From positions 124,001 to 188,000 of the forward strand of contig NZ_JAMTCS010000008.1 in assembly GCF_024171955.1 (NCBI RefSeq): 64,000 bases of DNA. The letters run 5' to 3'. Shown here piece by piece: positions 27,908 to 42,743 of this stretch. Each line of letters begins with the position of its first letter. Position 1 is the first letter of the stretch. The notes under the pieces are model-generated. The model did not search any database. It had not been told where the DNA came from and saw only the letters and a list, made by a program, of their open reading frames with translations. The position numbers and the translations under genes were made by a program. The DNA comes from Promicromonospora thailandica (lineage in GTDB: Bacteria; Actinomycetota; Actinomycetes; Actinomycetales; Cellulomonadaceae).

Positions 27908-30085
27908 GTGCCCCGAAGCCCTCTCGCACCAGCCGTCACAGCAGCCGCCACAGCCGTCCTCACCGTGGCCGCCCTCGCGGCGGGTCCCGTCGGGCCGCCC
28001 GCGGCACACGCCCAGCCGCAGCCGCCGCCGGCCGCAGCGCGGTCGACCTGGGTGGGCACGTGGTCCGCCGCGGCCAACGGCGGCACCACCACGGACGGGT
28101 TCCCGGGGTACACCATCCGCAACCTCGTGCACACCTCCGTCGGTGGCGACCGGGTCCGCGTGAAGCTGTCCAACGCGTTCGGCACCGAGCCGGTCCGCAT
28201 GGCGCACACGACCGTGGGCGTCCAGCGGCTGCCGGGGTCGGCGGCGATCGCCGACGGCACCCTGCGCGACGTGACCTTCGACGGCGCCGCGGCCGTCACG
28301 ATCCCGGCCGGCGCGGAGGTGTGGAGCGACCCGGTCGAGCTGCGCCTCGGCGCGGCCACCGACCTCTTCGTCACCACGTTCACGCCCGAGCCGTCCGGCC
28401 CGGCCACCTACCACGCCGAGGGTCTGAGCACGTCGTACTACGCCACGGACGGCACCGACCACGCCGCGAGCACCGACGGCGGCGCGCTGACCCGCACCAC
28501 CACGTCGTGGCACTACGTCACCGAGGTCGACGTCGAGCCCGGCGCGAGCCCGGGCGCCGTGGTCACCCTCGGCGACTCGATCACGGACGGCGTCGGCTCG
28601 GGACGCGACCTGAACCGTCGCTACCCCGACGTGCTCGCGCAGCGCCTGCGCGACGCGGGCGGCAGCCGCGCCCGGATCGGCGTCCTCAACGCGGGCATCA
28701 GCGGCAACCGGGTGCTGCTCGACGGCGCGGGCGTGCGCGCCACCGAGCGCGTCGAGCGCGACGTGCTGCGGCGGGCCGGCGCGAGCACCGTCATCGTGCT
28801 GCTCGGCATCAACGACATCCAGCAGGACCCGCACCAGCTCGACCCCACGAAGATCGTCGAGGGCCTGACCCGGATCGCGCGCGACTCGCGGGCCGCGGGC
28901 CTCACCGTGATCGGTGGCACCATCACGCCGTTCAAGGGCTGGCGCAGCTACAGCCCCGAGCAGGAGGCGACCCGCCAGGCCGTGAACGACTGGATCCGCA
29001 CCACGGGCGAGCTCGACGCCGTGGCCGACCTCGACGCCGCGATCCGCGACCCCGAGGACCCCCGGCGGATGCTGCCCGTCTACGACAGCGGCGACCACCT
29101 GCACCCGGGTGAGGCGGGCCTGGCCGCGATGGCCGGGGCCGTCGACCTGTCGATGCTCGGCCGGCCCGGCACGGTACGGCCCGGCCGGCCCTCGCCCGTC
29201 GAGCGCTCGGTGGTCGTGGCCGCCGCTCCGGAGTCGGCCGTCGCCGTGGCGGGCCGCGCGAGCGAGATCGGCTTCCGCGTCCGCACGGTCGTCCAGAAGC
29301 CGGGCGGGGCGGTGGGCACCCTGACCACGGTCCTGGACGGGGTGCGCACGGTCACGCCGTTCGAGGTGACCAGCGCGGGCCGGAAGACCCAGGTGGACCT
29401 CAGCCCGACGGTCCGAGTCCCCGCGGACGCCGCCCCAGGGCCCCGCACGGTCCGGTTCGAGGTGGCCGTGCCCGGCGCGGGCCGCGCCGTCGCGCAGGCC
29501 CGCCTCGACGTGGTCGCGGTCGGGTGCGCGCAGGACGACGACGCCTGCCCCGTGGACCTGCCCTACGACCACGACTCGATCGCGAGCGACGCGCACGACG
29601 CCGACGGCGACTTCGACGGGCAGGGCTGGAGCTACGCGGCCGAGACGCTGCCCCCGGCCGGTCCGGTCGCGCTCGCGGGGACGGTGTACGCGTTCGGCAG
29701 CGGCGCGGACGGCGTGGACAACACCGTCGAGGCGCGCGGCCAGACCGTCGAGCTGCCCGCGCTCCGGTCCGGCACGCTGCACGTGCTCGCCGCGGCGGCC
29801 AACGGCTCCGTGGACCGGACGGCCACCGTCACCTATGCCGACGGCAGCACGCAGACCGTGCCGCTCACGGTCAGCGACTGGGCCCAGTCGCCCCAGGCCG
29901 GGGAGCGGGTGGCCGTCGCGGCGCCGTACCGGCTGCGCGCGGGCGCGGGCCGGGACACCCCGCCCGTGAACGTGTTCGCGCGCGAGCACGACCTGGACCC
30001 GGCCCGGACGACAGCGACGCTGACCCTGCCGGACGAGCCCCGGCTCAAGGTCTTCGCCGTCACCCTGGAGCAGGCGGCGCCGTGA
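27908..30085 (+). CDS. Secreted SGNH/GDSL esterase with a C-terminal beta domain
   Basis: 725 aa from GTG 27908, seven bases after AGGAG. A Sec signal peptide ending around AHAQPQ precedes an SGNH hydrolase with blocks GDSITDG, ISGNRVLL, LLGINDIQ and DHLHPGEAG; catalytic Ser, Asp and His are present. After about residue 420 come a beta-sandwich module and a final domain (PYDHDSIASDAHDADGDFDG..., VDNTVEARGQ) resembling C-terminal modules of secreted glycosidases. The enzyme probably deacylates a polysaccharide or lipid outside the cell. It interrupts the conserved mihF-pyrF order on the other strand. Confidence 0.88.
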   Translation: MPRSPLAPAVTAAATAVLTVAALAAGPVGPPAAHAQPQPPPAAARSTWVGTWSAAANGGTTTDGFPGYTIRNLVHTSVGGDRVRVKLSNAFGTEPVRMAHTTVGVQRLPGSAAIADGTLRDVTFDGAAAVTIPAGAEVWSDPVELRLGAATDLFVTTFTPEPSGPATYHAEGLSTSYYATDGTDHAASTDGGALTRTTTSWHYVTEVDVEPGASPGAVVTLGDSITDGVGSGRDLNRRYPDVLAQRLRDAGGSRARIGVLNAGISGNRVLLDGAGVRATERVERDVLRRAGASTVIVLLGINDIQQDPHQLDPTKIVEGLTRIARDSRAAGLTVIGGTITPFKGWRSYSPEQEATRQAVNDWIRTTGELDAVADLDAAIRDPEDPRRMLPVYDSGDHLHPGEAGLAAMAGAVDLSMLGRPGTVRPGRPSPVERSVVVAAAPESAVAVAGRASEIGFRVRTVVQKPGGAVGTLTTVLDGVRTVTPFEVTSAGRKTQVDLSPTVRVPADAAPGPRTVRFEVAVPGAGRAVAQARLDVVAVGCAQDDDACPVDLPYDHDSIASDAHDADGDFDGQGWSYAAETLPPAGPVALAGTVYAFGSGADGVDNTVEARGQTVELPALRSGTLHVLAAAANGSVDRTATVTYADGSTQTVPLTVSDWAQSPQAGERVAVAAPYRLRAGAGRDTPPVNVFAREHDLDPARTTATLTLPDEPRLKVFAVTLEQAAP

Positions 30086-30095
30086 CCTGACACGA

Positions 30096-30132
30096 CGACG
30101 CCGGCCGGGACGGTGTGTCCCGGCCGGCGTCG
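30096..30132. terminator. Bidirectional terminator between SGNH gene and pyrF
   Basis: A perfect 16-bp stem (30096-30111 with 30117-30132, arm CGACGCCGGCCGGGAC) with a 5-nt loop sits between the convergent stops. No U tract follows. The position fits termination for both transcripts. Confidence 0.8.
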
Positions 30133-30161
30133 GTCACGCTCGCCGGCCCGGCGGGCTCGGG

Positions 30162-31057
30162 TCAGCCCCGCAGCGCGCCCCGCGCCTCGCGTGCCGCCGC
30201 CGCGGCGGCGGTCAGGAGCGCGTCCGGCGCGGGCCCCGCGGCCAGCACCGCGCGCGACGACGACGCGAGCACGTTCCGGCGCGCGGAACCGAACGTCGTG
30301 GCGAGCTCCCGCTCCCCCGCGCCCTGCGCGCCGACGCCGGGCGCCAGCAGCGGGCCGTTGACGGCCACGAGGTCGGTGCCCGTGGCCGCGACGGCGTCGC
30401 CGATCGTGGCGCCCACCACGAGGCCCACCGAGCCGAGCGGCTCGGCGCCCGCGTTGAGCACGGCCGCCCGCGCCGCCATCAGGGCCGCGACCGTGGCGCC
30501 CGCGGCGTCCCCGGCGTCCGCCGGGCCCGCCGTGGTGCGCGCGTGCTGCACCTCGAAACCCTCCTTGTTGGAGGTCAGGCACAGCACGAACAGGCCGCGC
30601 CCGGTCGCGGCGGCCAGCTCGACCGCCGGGTCGAGCGAGCCGAACCCCAGGTAGGGCGACACCGTCAGGGCGTCGCCCGCCAGGGGCGAGCCGTCCGCGA
30701 GGAACGCGTCGGCGTAGGCGCCCATGGTCGAGCCGATGTCACCGCGCTTGGCGTCGACGATCGTCAGCGTGCCCGCCGCCCGCGCGGCGGCGATCACCTC
30801 CTCGAGCACCGCCAGCCCCCGGGAACCGTGTCGCTCGAAGAACGCGGCCTGCGGCTTGAACGCCGCGACCTGCCCGCCCAGGGCGTCCATGACTCGCAGG
30901 GAGAACTCGCGCAGGCCGTCGGCGTCGTCCGTCAGGTCCCAGGCGCGCAGCAGCGACGCGTGCGGGTCGATGCCGACGCACAGCGGGCCGTGCTCGTCCA
31001 TCGCGGCTGCGAGGCGCGCGCCGAACGGCACGGGCGCGCCGGTCACGCCGGGCGCCG

Positions 31058-31061
<4 letters not shown>
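30162..31061 (-). CDS. pyrF: Orotidine 5'-phosphate decarboxylase
   Basis: 299 aa. The active site [11 protein letters not shown] is the type-2 (long, PyrF/mycobacterial) pattern; CVGIDPH and [10 protein letters not shown] are also present. It gives UMP from OMP and is the last gene of the pyr operon; its ATG overlaps the carB stop as ATGA. Confidence 0.96.
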
Positions 31062-34440
<3,379 letters not shown>

Positions 34441-34441
<1 letters not shown>

Positions 34442-35730
34442 CAGTGGTTCTCCTCGGTGTCGTGCGGGGTGGCGGGTGCGGTCCTGAGGGCGGGCGGCCA
34501 CGACGCGGTGTCGGTCATGAGGCCGAGGAACCGGTCGAACAGGTAGGCGGCGTCGTGCGGGCCGGCCGCGGCCTCGGGGTGGTACTGCACGGAGAAGGCG
34601 GGCAGGTCGAGGCAGGTCAGCCCCTCGACCACCTGGTCGTTGAGGCCGACGTGGGAGACGACGACGCGGCCGTAGCGGCCGCCGTCGTGGGGCGCGTCGG
34701 AGACGGCCGGCGAGCCGCCGTCGGCGAACACCGGGGCGTCGACGGCGAAGCCGTGGTTGTGCGCCGTGACCTCGACCTTGCCGGTGGTGCGGTCCAGGAC
34801 CGGCTGGTTGATGCCGCGGTGCCCGTACCCGAGCTTGTAGGTGCCGTAGCCCAGGGCGCGCCCGAGGATCTGGTTGCCGAAGCAGATGCCGAAGAACGGG
34901 ATGCGGCGGTCCAGGACGGCGCGCAGCAGCTCGACCTCGTGGCTCGCGGCGCCGGGGTCGCCCGGGCCGTTGGAGAAGAACACGCCGCAGGGCGAGCCGT
35001 CCTGCGGCAGGGCGGCCTCGACGTCGGCGATCGTGGAGGCCTGCGGCACGACGACGACGCGCACGCCGCGCTCGGCCAGGCGCACCGGCGTCATGGACTT
35101 GATGCCGAGGTCCACGGCCACCACGGTGGCCACGGGGGTGCGCCCCGCGTGCTCGCCGCGCGGCTCCACGGTGTACGCCTGCGTGGTGGAGACCTCGCGG
35201 GCCAGGTCGGCGCCCGCCATCTGCGGGGCGGCCTGCACCTGCGCCACGAGATCCTCGACGGGGCGCGGGTAGCCGTCGCGGACGAGGTCGTCGCCCGAGA
35301 AGATCCCGGCGCGCATGACGCCCTCCTCGCGCAGGCGGCGGGTCAGGGCACGCGTGTCGACGTCGGAGATGCCGACGACGTCCTGCGCCGCGAGCTCCTC
35401 GCCCAGCGAGCTCCGCGCGCGCCAGCTCGACACGCGGCGCGCGGGGTCGCGGACCACGTAGCCGGAGACCCAGATCCTGCCCGACTCGGGGTCCTCGTCG
35501 TTGACGCCCGTGTTCCCGACGTGGGGGGCCGTCATGACGACGATCTGCCGGTGGTAGGACGGGTCGGTCAGCGTCTCCTGGTACCCGGTCATGCCGGTGG
35601 AGAACACGATCTCGCCGAACGTGGTGCCCGTGGCGCCGTAGGCGCGGCCGCGGTAGGTCGTGCCGTCCTCGAGGACCAGCGCTGCCGGTGCGGCTGCGGG
35701 CTGTGCTGCGGGTGTCGTCGGGGTGGTCAC
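34441..35730 (-). CDS. carA: Carbamoyl-phosphate synthase small subunit
   Basis: 429 aa from GTG 35730 overlapping the previous stop as GTGA. The N-terminal domain has [13 protein letters not shown] and [17 protein letters not shown]; the class I glutamine amidotransferase triad comprises Cys in [16 protein letters not shown] and His/Glu in SVQYHPEA. It supplies ammonia to CarB. Confidence 0.97.
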
Positions 35731-36323
35731 CGGGCCTCCTGCTCGTACGGGTGGTGCTGCTGTGTCTGGTGCTGCTGTGCCTGCTGCTGTGCCTGCTGGC
35801 CGTGCGGCTGCTCGGCGAGCAGGTGGCGCACGGCGTCCACGAGGCCGCCGCGGTCGGTGGCGCGGCGCGGGCGCAGGCCGGTGTCGACCAGCGCCGGTGC
35901 GACGCCGTCCGCCTCCGGGACGGCCCACGTCACCACGACGAGGCCGTCCGTACCGACGTACTTGCCGGCCATGCCGGGCGCCAGGCTCGCGTTGCGGATC
36001 GTGCCCACGGGCAGCCACAGGTCCTGGGCGCCCTCACGCTCGATCACGAGGCCGCCGTCGTGCACGGAGACCTGGGCGTTCGACCGGTCCCCCAGGCCGT
36101 GCGCGCCCACGCGCGCCAGCCAGTCGCCGTGCAGCGTCGTCGACACGTACACGGCGTCCAGGGGGCCGAACCGGAGTGCGCCGAGCGCCCCCTCGGGCAC
36201 GACGGGCGGCACGGGGACGACGGCGGTGGTGCGCTGCGCGAGCCGGCGCCGGCCGATCAGCGTCACGTACAGCACGAGGAAGATCGCCAGCGCGACCAGC
36301 AGGGCTACGGCCAGGACTCTCAT
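35727..36323 (-). CDS. PH-like membrane protein of the pyr operon
   Basis: 198 aa. An N-terminal TM ([22 protein letters not shown]) is followed by a beta-rich PH-like domain ([52 protein letters not shown]). The last 28 residues are Gln/His-rich repeats ([16 protein letters not shown]) that run up to the carA start. A gene of this type between pyrC and carA is conserved in Actinobacteria; function unknown. It overlaps both neighbours by four bases. Confidence 0.85.
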   Translation of the reverse strand: MRVLAVALLVALAIFLVLYVTLIGRRRLAQRTTAVVPVPPVVPEGALGALRFGPLDAVYVSTTLHGDWLARVGAHGLGDRSNAQVSVHDGGLVIEREGAQDLWLPVGTIRNASLAPGMAGKYVGTDGLVVVTWAVPEADGVAPALVDTGLRPRRATDRGGLVDAVRHLLAEQPHGQQAQQQAQQHQTQQHHPYEQEAR

Positions 36324-37653
36324 CGGGTGGCTCCTTCCATCTGGTCGGCGACCGCGCCGTCGAGGACCGTCGCGCGGCCCCGCAGGAACGTCGCGACCAC
36401 GCGGCCCGGCAGCTCCATACCCCCGAACGGGGTGTTGGCGCTCGCCGTGACCTGGGTGCGGCCGTCGATCGCGCGCGTGGCGCCCGGGTCGACGAGGGTG
36501 AGGTTCGCGGGCTCGCCGAGGGCGATCGGCCGGCCCTGCGCGGTGTCGATCCGCCCGATGCGGGCGGGGCTCTCCGACAGCACGCGGGCCACGTCGGCCC
36601 ACGTCATGCGGCCGGTGTCGACCATGGTCTGCTGCACCACCGACAGCGCCGTCTCCAGGCCGGTCATGCCGAACGCGGCGGCCGACCACTCGCAGTCCTT
36701 GTCCTCGACCGGGTGCGGCGCGTGGTCGGTGGCGACGATGTCGATGGTGCCGTCGGCCAGGCCCTCGCGCACGGCCTCGACGTCGGCGGCGGTGCGCAGC
36801 GGCGGGTTCACCTTGAACACCGGGTCGTAGTCGCGGGCCAGCTCGTCGGTGAGGACCAGGTGGTGCGGCGTCACCTCGGCGGTGACGTCGATGCCGCGGC
36901 CCTTGGCCCAGCGGACGATCTCCACCGAGCCGGCCGTGGACAGGTGGCACACGTGCAGGCGCGAGCCGACGTGCTCGGCCAGCAGCACGTCGCGGGCGAT
37001 GATCGACTCCTCGGCCACGGCGGGCCAGCCCGTCAGGCCGATCTGCGCGGAGACGACGCCCTCGTTCATCTGTGCGCCCTCCGTGAGGCGCGGCTCCTGC
37101 GCGTGCTGGGCCACGACGCCGTCGAACGCCTTGACGTACTCCAGCGCGCGCCGCATGAGCACCGGGTCGTGCACGCACTTGCCGTCGTCGGAGAACACGC
37201 GCACGCGGGCCGCGGAGTCGGCCATGGCGCCCAGCTCGGCGAGCTTCTCGCCGCCCAGGCCCACCGTGACGGCGCCCACGGGGTGCACGTCGACCCAGCC
37301 GGCCTCCTGGCCCAGGCGGTACACCTGCTCGACGACGCCCGCCGTGTCCTGCGTGGGCGTCGTGTTGGCCATGGCGTGCACCGCGGTGAAGCCGCCCGCC
37401 GCCGCGGCGCGGGTGCCGGAGAACACCGTCTCCGCGTCCTCGCGGCCGGGCTCGCGCAGGTGGGTGTGCAGGTCGACCAGGCCGGGCAGCAGCACGTGGC
37501 CGGTGGCGTCCACCTCGTGCGCGCCGTCGGGCACGGCGACCGTCCCGGGCGCGCCCAGGGCGGCGATCACGCCGTCCGCCAGCACGACGTCGACCGGGTC
37601 CGTGCCGTAGGGGCGGGCCCCTCGCAGGACGTAGGCCTGCGGACTCGCGGTGC

Positions 37654-37657
<4 letters not shown>
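36320..37657 (-). CDS. pyrC: Dihydroorotase
   Basis: 445 aa from GTG 37657 (GTGA overlap with pyrB). The amidohydrolase metal motif [38 protein letters not shown] and TDHAPH are present. It cyclises carbamoyl aspartate. Class I, bacterial type by length. Confidence 0.97.
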
Positions 37658-39303
<1,646 letters not shown>

Positions 39304-39425
39304 GGTTTAAAGGGAGTCTGACAGCCACCACCCTAACCCGCCGGGCAGGCGCCGGACGCCGGGGCGCCGCCCGCCGGGAGGGGCGTTGCTCACACCCCGG
39401 GCGGACGGCACCCGGCGCCGGCGGC

Positions 39426-39764
39426 TCAGCCCTCCAGACGCTCCGCGATGTCCGCGAGGCGACCCAGCCGCGCCTCCCACGCGTCCCCGATGCGCTCCAG
39501 CCGGCGTCCCAGCGCCGTCAGCTCGGCGCCGAGCGCGCGGTACCGGCGCTCGCGGCCCGCCGTCCACGACTCGACGAGCCCGGCGGCCTCCAGCACGGCC
39601 AGGTGCTTGGCGACGGCCTGCCGCGTGACGGGCAGCGCCTCGGCAAGGGACGACGCCGTCCGCCCGGCCGCGCCGTCACCCTGCGCGAGCGTCTCGAGGA
39701 CGGCCCAGCGGGTGTCGTCGGCGAGGGCGGCGAACATCGCGACCGGCGACGGCGAACCGGTCAC
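39426..39764 (-). CDS. ArsR-family regulator
   Basis: 112 aa from GTG 39764 overlapping the SRPBCC stop as GTGA. Winged HTH: FAALADDTRWAVLETLAQG, LPVTRQAVAKHLAVLEAAGLVES, GRERRYRAL. There are no metal-binding Cys pairs, so this is the non-metal SdpR-like type usually paired with an SRPBCC partner. It probably represses its own operon through the palindromes at 40256-40319. Confidence 0.92.
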   Translation of the reverse strand: MTGSPSPVAMFAALADDTRWAVLETLAQGDGAAGRTASSLAEALPVTRQAVAKHLAVLEAAGLVESWTAGRERRYRALGAELTALGRRLERIGDAWEARLGRLADIAERLEG

Positions 39765-40234
39765 CACGTGCGCGACTCGACGTACTCGACGAGCTCGTCC
39801 AGCTCGCCGTCCCAGCCCTCGCGGTTGCCGTCGAGGGCCGCGCGGACGGCGTCGTCGGTGTCGCCGCTGAAGCCGGTCTCGTGCACGGTGAGGCGGGTGC
39901 CGTCGCCGTCGGCCTCCAGGGTGAAGGTGGCCTCGGTCATGCGCTCGGGCTCCTCGGCCGACTGCCCCCAGCGGAACGCCAGGACGCGGGCGGGCTCGCA
40001 GCGCGTGACCTCGAACGCGAACCAGCCGTACCCCTCGAAGTGCAGCCTGCCGCGGGTCCCGGCGGCGAGGGGTCCGCCGTCCTCGGTCTCGCAGCCGTCC
40101 CCGAACCAGCCGGCGACGTGCTGGGGCTCCGAGACGGCACGCCAGACGGCGTCGGGACCGGCCGCGATCCGGACGGCCCGGGTCACGGAGCGTGCGTCGA
40201 GGTCGATGGTCGCGCGGGGCTGAGTGGTGGTCAT
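39761..40234 (-). CDS. SRPBCC/AHSA1-family protein
   Basis: 157 aa starting MTTTQPRATIDLD after GGAGGACCTC. The helix-grip fold is indicated by VTRAVRIAAGPDAVWRAVSEPQHVAGWFGD and a C-terminal helix DELVEYVESRTW. AHSA1-like proteins next to ArsR regulators are common in Actinobacteria; they bind hydrophobic ligands, but the ligand here is unknown. Confidence 0.9.
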   Translation of the reverse strand: MTTTQPRATIDLDARSVTRAVRIAAGPDAVWRAVSEPQHVAGWFGDGCETEDGGPLAAGTRGRLHFEGYGWFAFEVTRCEPARVLAFRWGQSAEEPERMTEATFTLEADGDGTRLTVHETGFSGDTDDAVRAALDGNREGWDGELDELVEYVESRTW

Positions 40235-40255
40235 GAGGTCCTCCGTAGCCGGACG

Positions 40256-40319
40256 TGCAATGAATTGGTTGCACATCAACCATGGCGCAGATCGCCACAA
40301 TGCGCAACCTGCAGGTTGC
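40256..40319. promoter_or_regulatory. Two operator-like palindromes upstream of the ArsR-SRPBCC unit
   Basis: TGCAATGAATTGGTTGCA (40256-40273) is an imperfect 18-bp palindrome with AATT at its centre. GCAACCTGCAGGTTGC (40304-40319) is a perfect 16-bp palindrome. Both use the GTTGC/GCAAC half-site, and between them GGTTG pairs with CAACC across CACAT. The first lies 21 bp before the SRPBCC start. They are the likely binding sites of the ArsR protein. Confidence 0.65.
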
Positions 40320-40338
40320 CCATCGTGGGATCCGCAGG

Positions 40339-41523
40339 TCAGTCGTGCAGCACCGCAACCGCCAGGCTCGCCGCCAGGGCCACCAGCGCGAGCACCATGC
40401 CCACGGTCCCGGGCCAGCCCGCCAGCGCGAAGCCGACGCCGCCGAGCCAGCCGAACAGGCTCGACCCCGCGTAGTACGCGAGGTTGTAGACGGCCGCCGC
40501 CTGGGTCCGCGCCCGCGGTGCGGCGACCGGGGTCCACCCGCTGGCCACCGCGTGCGCGCCGAAGAACCCGGCGGTGAGCACGACCAGGCCCGCCAGCACC
40601 ACGGGCAGCCGCCCCGACAGCGTGGCCACCACGCCGAGCGCCATCACGCCGGTCGCCGCCACCAGCACCCGCCGGCGCCCGTACCGGACCACGAGCCGCC
40701 CGGTCCGCGCCGAGGACCACGTCCCCGCCAGGTAGGCGAGGAACACGAGGCTGACCACGCCGGGCGACAGGCCGAACGGCTCGGCGGCCAGCCGGAAGCC
40801 GAGGTAGTTGTAGACGGCGACGAACCCACCCATGAGCAGCAGCCCCTGCGCGTCCAGGACGAGCAGCCGCGGGCTGAGCAGGGCACGGAACCGGCCGGCC
40901 CGGTGCGCGGCCGGGTCGGGGGTGGCGGTGCGAGCCCGCGGGCCGCGGTCGCGGGGCGCGAGCCAGACGAAGAGGCCCGTCGCGACCAGGCAGGCCAGCG
41001 CGACGGCGGCGACCCCGGCACGCCAGTCGAGCAGCTCGGCGACGCCGCCCGAGACCAGCCGCCCCAGCAGCCCGCCCATCGACGTGCCCGCGACGTACGT
41101 ACCGGCGGCCCGGGGCACCACCGCCGCGGGAAGCATCTCGGTCAGGTAGGCCATGGCCACCGCCGGGACGCCCGCGACCAGCAGCCCCTCGACGGCCCGC
41201 CCCGCGACGATCAGGCCGAACGACGGCGCGAAGGGCACGGCGAGCCCGACCGTCGTCGCGCCGAGCATCGCGACGGTCATGGCGCGCACCCGCCCGACGC
41301 GGTCCGCGACCCACGCCCAGGGCAGCACCCCCACGGCCAGCCCGAGCGTCGCGGCAGACACGAGCAGCGCGGTCGCCGACGCCGACGTCGCGAGCTCGCG
41401 CGCGGCGTCCGGCAGCACGGACTGCGGGGCGTAGAGCTGCGCGAACGCAGCGGTCCCGGCGCCGAACAGCGCGACGAGCAGTCGTCGCTCGTCGAACCGT
41501 GCGGCGCCGGGACCGGTGCTCAT
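40339..41523 (-). CDS. MFS transporter (YnfM-like drug/metabolite exporter)
   Basis: 394 aa, 12 predicted TM segments. N-half LFGAGTAAFAQLYAPQSVLPDAARELATS and the MFS A-motif at WVADRVGRVRAMT; the second A-like motif is GRLVVRYGRRRVL. Close in pattern to YnfM-type efflux proteins. It lies upstream of the ArsR/SRPBCC pair in the same direction with a 104-bp gap, which may place all three under one regulator. Substrate unknown. Confidence 0.88.
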   Translation of the reverse strand: MSTGPGAARFDERRLLVALFGAGTAAFAQLYAPQSVLPDAARELATSASATALLVSAATLGLAVGVLPWAWVADRVGRVRAMTVAMLGATTVGLAVPFAPSFGLIVAGRAVEGLLVAGVPAVAMAYLTEMLPAAVVPRAAGTYVAGTSMGGLLGRLVSGGVAELLDWRAGVAAVALACLVATGLFVWLAPRDRGPRARTATPDPAAHRAGRFRALLSPRLLVLDAQGLLLMGGFVAVYNYLGFRLAAEPFGLSPGVVSLVFLAYLAGTWSSARTGRLVVRYGRRRVLVAATGVMALGVVATLSGRLPVVLAGLVVLTAGFFGAHAVASGWTPVAAPRARTQAAAVYNLAYYAGSSLFGWLGGVGFALAGWPGTVGMVLALVALAASLAVAVLHD

Positions 41524-41610
41524 GCGCGGTGCGGGGTCCTGACGGCGGTCGCGCGACCGCCGTCGTGCGGACCGGTCATGCGTGCCGGCCGGTCGTGCCA
41601 GCAGGGTCAG

Positions 41611-42027
41611 TCATGCCAGCAGGGTCGGCTTCAGGTCCTTGACGCGGCCCAGCAGGCCGTTCACGAAGGCCGGCGAGTCGTCCGTGGACAGGTCGCCCGC
41701 GAGGTCGACCGCCTCGTCGAGGGCGACGGCGTCGGGCACGTCGTCGTTGAAGAGGACCTCCCACGTGCCGATCCGCAGGAGCGCGCGGTCGACGGCGGGC
41801 ATGCGTGCCAGCGTCCAGCCCTGCGAGTAGGTCTCCAGCACCTCGTCGATGCGGTCGCGGTGCGCCACGACGCCCTCGACGATCTCGACCGTGTACTGCG
41901 GCACGGACGCCTCGGTGTGCGGCACGGCCACGCGGTCGGCGAGGAGCTTGAGCGGGTCGATGCCCCGCTGCTCCGCCTCGAAGAGGATGTCGGCGGCGCG
42001 CTTGCGCGCCTTGGTACGTGCGCCCAC
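41611..42027 (-). CDS. nusB: Transcription antitermination factor NusB
   Basis: 138 aa from GTG 42027, one base after the efp stop. MGARTKARKRAADILFEAEQRG and the C-terminal NEAVDLAG-like block DEAVDLAGDLSTDDSPAFVNGLLGRV are diagnostic. It binds boxA RNA with NusE in rRNA antitermination. efp-nusB-(pyr) is the conserved order; an ArsR/MFS unit has been placed between nusB and pyrR. Confidence 0.96.
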   Translation of the reverse strand: MGARTKARKRAADILFEAEQRGIDPLKLLADRVAVPHTEASVPQYTVEIVEGVVAHRDRIDEVLETYSQGWTLARMPAVDRALLRIGTWEVLFNDDVPDAVALDEAVDLAGDLSTDDSPAFVNGLLGRVKDLKPTLLA

Positions 42028-42028
42028 G

Positions 42029-42592
42029 TCAGTCGGTGACGCGGCCGAGGTAGTCACCCGTGCGGGTGTCGACCTTGACCTTGACGCCCTGCTCGAGGAA
42101 CAGCGGCACCTGGATCTCCGCGCCGGTCTCGAGGGTGGCGGGCTTGGTGCCACCGGTCGACCGGTCGCCCTGCAGGCCCGGCTCGGTGTAGGTGATCTCC
42201 AGGACCACGGACGCCGGCAGCTCGATGTAGAGCGGCGTGCCGTCGTTCGAGGCGAGCATGACGCTCATGCCCTCGAGCATGTAGTCCTTGGCGTCGCCGA
42301 CCGTCGCGGCGGGCACCGTGATCTGGTCGTAGGTGTCGTTGTCCATGAACACGAAGTCCTCGCCGTCCATGTACAGGTACTGGAAGTCGCGGCGGTCCAC
42401 GTTGGCCGTCTCGACCTTGATGCCCGCGTTGAACGTCTTGTCGACGACCTTGCCGGAGAGCACGTTCTTCATCTTGGTGCGGACGAACGCGCCACCCTTG
42501 CCCGGCTTGACATGCTGGAACTCGATGACCGACCACAGGTTGCCGTCGATGCGGAGCACGGTGCCGTTCTTGATGTCGTTGGAGGTAGCCAC
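42029..42592 (-). CDS. efp: Translation elongation factor P
   Basis: 187 aa with the three OB-like domains; the loop that carries the modifiable lysine reads [13 protein letters not shown]-terminal signature [29 protein letters not shown]. It relieves ribosome stalling at polyproline. No EpmA/EpmB genes are nearby. The aroQ gene that normally precedes efp is displaced 3.3 kb away. Confidence 0.97.
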   Translation of the reverse strand: MATSNDIKNGTVLRIDGNLWSVIEFQHVKPGKGGAFVRTKMKNVLSGKVVDKTFNAGIKVETANVDRRDFQYLYMDGEDFVFMDNDTYDQITVPAATVGDAKDYMLEGMSVMLASNDGTPLYIELPASVVLEITYTEPGLQGDRSTGGTKPATLETGAEIQVPLFLEQGVKVKVDTRTGDYLGRVTD

Positions 42593-42663
42593 GTTCGTCT
42601 TCCTGTGTCGGGTGAAGGTTTACCCAGGGCATGCCGACGGGGGCCGGCGGCTGGGGGTGATCG

Positions 42664-42681
42664 GGCCGGGGTGCCCCGGCC
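42664..42681 (-). terminator. Terminator hairpin after the PycTM-like gene
   Basis: GGCCGGGG (42664-42671) pairs perfectly with CCCCGGCC (42674-42681), extended by flanking GATC repeats. It lies 63 bp downstream of the PycTM-like stop and upstream of efp, isolating the island gene from efp. Confidence 0.7.
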
Positions 42682-42743
42682 GTGCGATCAAGGGTGTCAA
42701 GCAGCAGCGGTCAAGTCTACCGGACAGCGTCGATCGACTCCGC

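Noticed and set aside
27505-28407. 300-codon minus-strand ORF covering the mihF-SGNH intergenic region
   Set aside because: Mostly antisense of the SGNH gene; composition and lack of start signals mark it as a shadow.
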